Origin: Clostridiaceae bacterium | Lineage (GTDB): Bacteria; Bacillota; Clostridia; Oscillospirales; Acutalibacteraceae | Assembly (NCBI GenBank): GCA_016303035.1 | Contig: JAEDML010000073.1 | Span: 1 to 6,477 of the forward strand | Direction: 5' to 3' | DNA length: 6,477 nt | In this document: one piece after another, positions 5,771-6,477 of the stretch | Layout: every line of letters starts with the position of its first letter | How positions within the stretch are numbered: position 1 is the first letter of the stretch | Notes under the pieces: model-generated | Told to the model about the DNA's origin: nothing | The model's input: the letters and a program-made list of their open reading frames with translations, nothing else | Database searches by the model: none | Position numbers and translations under genes: made by a program

Positions 5771-6477
5771 TTTTATATTATCAGGCACAGAGGTTATCTG
5801 TTTTAGGCAGGCTTTGGGCAAAATGCATTCGGTAAAGCCCATACGCGCCGCTTCGTTTACCCTTGCCTGAACACGCGGCACGCTTCTCAGCTCGCCGGAA
5901 AGTCCCACCTCTCCGAAAGCTACAAGACTGTCGCTTAGCGGTATATCGCGCAAGGCCGATACCAGCGACATTGCAACAGCAAGATCGGCGGCAGGCTCGT
6001 CAAGCCGTATACCTCCTATGATATTAAGGTAAACATCAAGATTTGAATAATATAAACCGATACGCTTTTCAAGCACGGCAAGCAGAAGATTTAACCTGTT
6101 AAAATCAATACCCGTTGTCATACGGCGCGGATTGCCGAAGCCTGTTGTGGTAACAAGCCCCTGCACCTCAGCAAGAATAGGTCTTGTACCCTCTATAACG
6201 CAGGTTATACATCCGCCCGAAACATTGCTTATTCTGCCCGAAAGCATCATAGCGGAGGCATTTTCAACCTCGCGAAGCCCACGCTCGGACATTTCAAAAA
6301 CGCCTATCTCGTTGGTTGAGCCAAAGCGATTTTTAATGGCGCGCAGTATACGGTAGGATTGATTTCGGTCGCCCTCAAAATAAAGCACGGTATCCACAAT
6401 ATGCTCCATAACCTTAGGTCCTGCGATATCTCCGCCCTTGTTTACATGACCGACAATAAAAATAGGAATATCGAGCG
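5723..6477 (-). CDS. radA: DNA repair protein RadA (Sms), C-terminal part, cut by window edge
   Basis: The reading frame is open to the right edge, so the gene is incomplete at its 5' end. About 250 residues are present of a usual total near 450; the missing part would hold the C4 zinc finger and Walker A motif. The visible part begins LDIPIFIVGHVNKGGDIAGP, continues with VDTVLYFEGDR and the diagnostic KNRFG motif (codons at 6334-6320), and ends in a Lon-protease-like domain (EPAADLAVAMSLVSALRDIPL and GEVGLSGELRSVPR). As usual in RadA, that domain has alanine where Lon has its catalytic serine, so it is structural and not proteolytic. RadA is a RecA-like, hexameric DNA helicase acting in recombination and branch migration. 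The ATG at 6409 is internal, since conserved RadA sequence continues upstream of it. The stop is TGA at 5725-5723, and the last 48 nt overlap the convergent small gene. Confidence 0.95.
   Translation of the reverse strand, partial: LDIPIFIVGHVNKGGDIAGPKVMEHIVDTVLYFEGDRNQSYRILRAIKNRFGSTNEIGVFEMSERGLREVENASAMMLSGRISNVSGGCITCVIEGTRPILAEVQGLVTTTGFGNPRRMTTGIDFNRLNLLLAVLEKRIGLYYSNLDVYLNIIGGIRLDEPAADLAVAMSLVSALRDIPLSDSLVAFGEVGLSGELRSVPRVQARVNEAARMGFTECILPKACLKQITSVPDNIKLTGARTLSEAISVIR

Noticed and set aside
5723..6409. radA taken as a complete 228-aa gene starting at the ATG at 6409
   Set aside because: The frame stays open to the window edge and encodes conserved RadA sequence upstream of that Met, which sits in the middle of the ATPase domain.

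Overview
The window reads as chromosomal housekeeping DNA from an anaerobic Bacillota of the class Clostridia, probably a gut Oscillospiraceae/Ruminococcaceae-type bacterium. This rests on the protein family types, strong GGAGG ribosome binding sites, compact spacing and moderate GC. It is an inference from gene content; no rRNA or other species marker is present. I see no mobile element, CRISPR array, tRNA or rRNA. The window is almost fully coding.

Layout from left to right: (1) a YfcE-type metallophosphodiesterase (55-600, +) with a well-formed promoter at the window start; (2) a 14-bp hairpin at 608-639 that ends this gene and, on the other strand, the suf operon; (3) a two-gene minus-strand operon, sufC (2295-1555) then a short sufB/sufD-type gene (1558-641), overlapping by 4 nt, which resembles the minimal SufBC (SMS-like) iron-sulfur assembly system; (4) a compact divergent promoter region (2296-2434) with back-to-back sigma-A-type promoters and a perfect 14-bp palindrome at the predicted suf start; (5) tex (2435-4603, +), overlapped by 14 nt by an EamA/DMT-family transporter gene (4590-5513, +); (6) a hairpin terminator at 5518-5549; (7) a small cysteine-rich protein gene (5606-5770, +) whose 3' end overlaps, tail to tail, the 3' end of (8) radA (6477-5723, -), which is cut by the right edge and lacks its N-terminal part.

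Functionally, the SufCB pair would build Fe-S clusters. Tex is an RNA-binding transcription accessory factor, and RadA is a recombination helicase. The DMT transporter and the phosphodiesterase have no assignable substrate from sequence. The genes do not form one pathway. The most interesting points are the stand-alone minimal SufCB pair with its own palindromic candidate operator, and the small five-cysteine protein wedged against radA.
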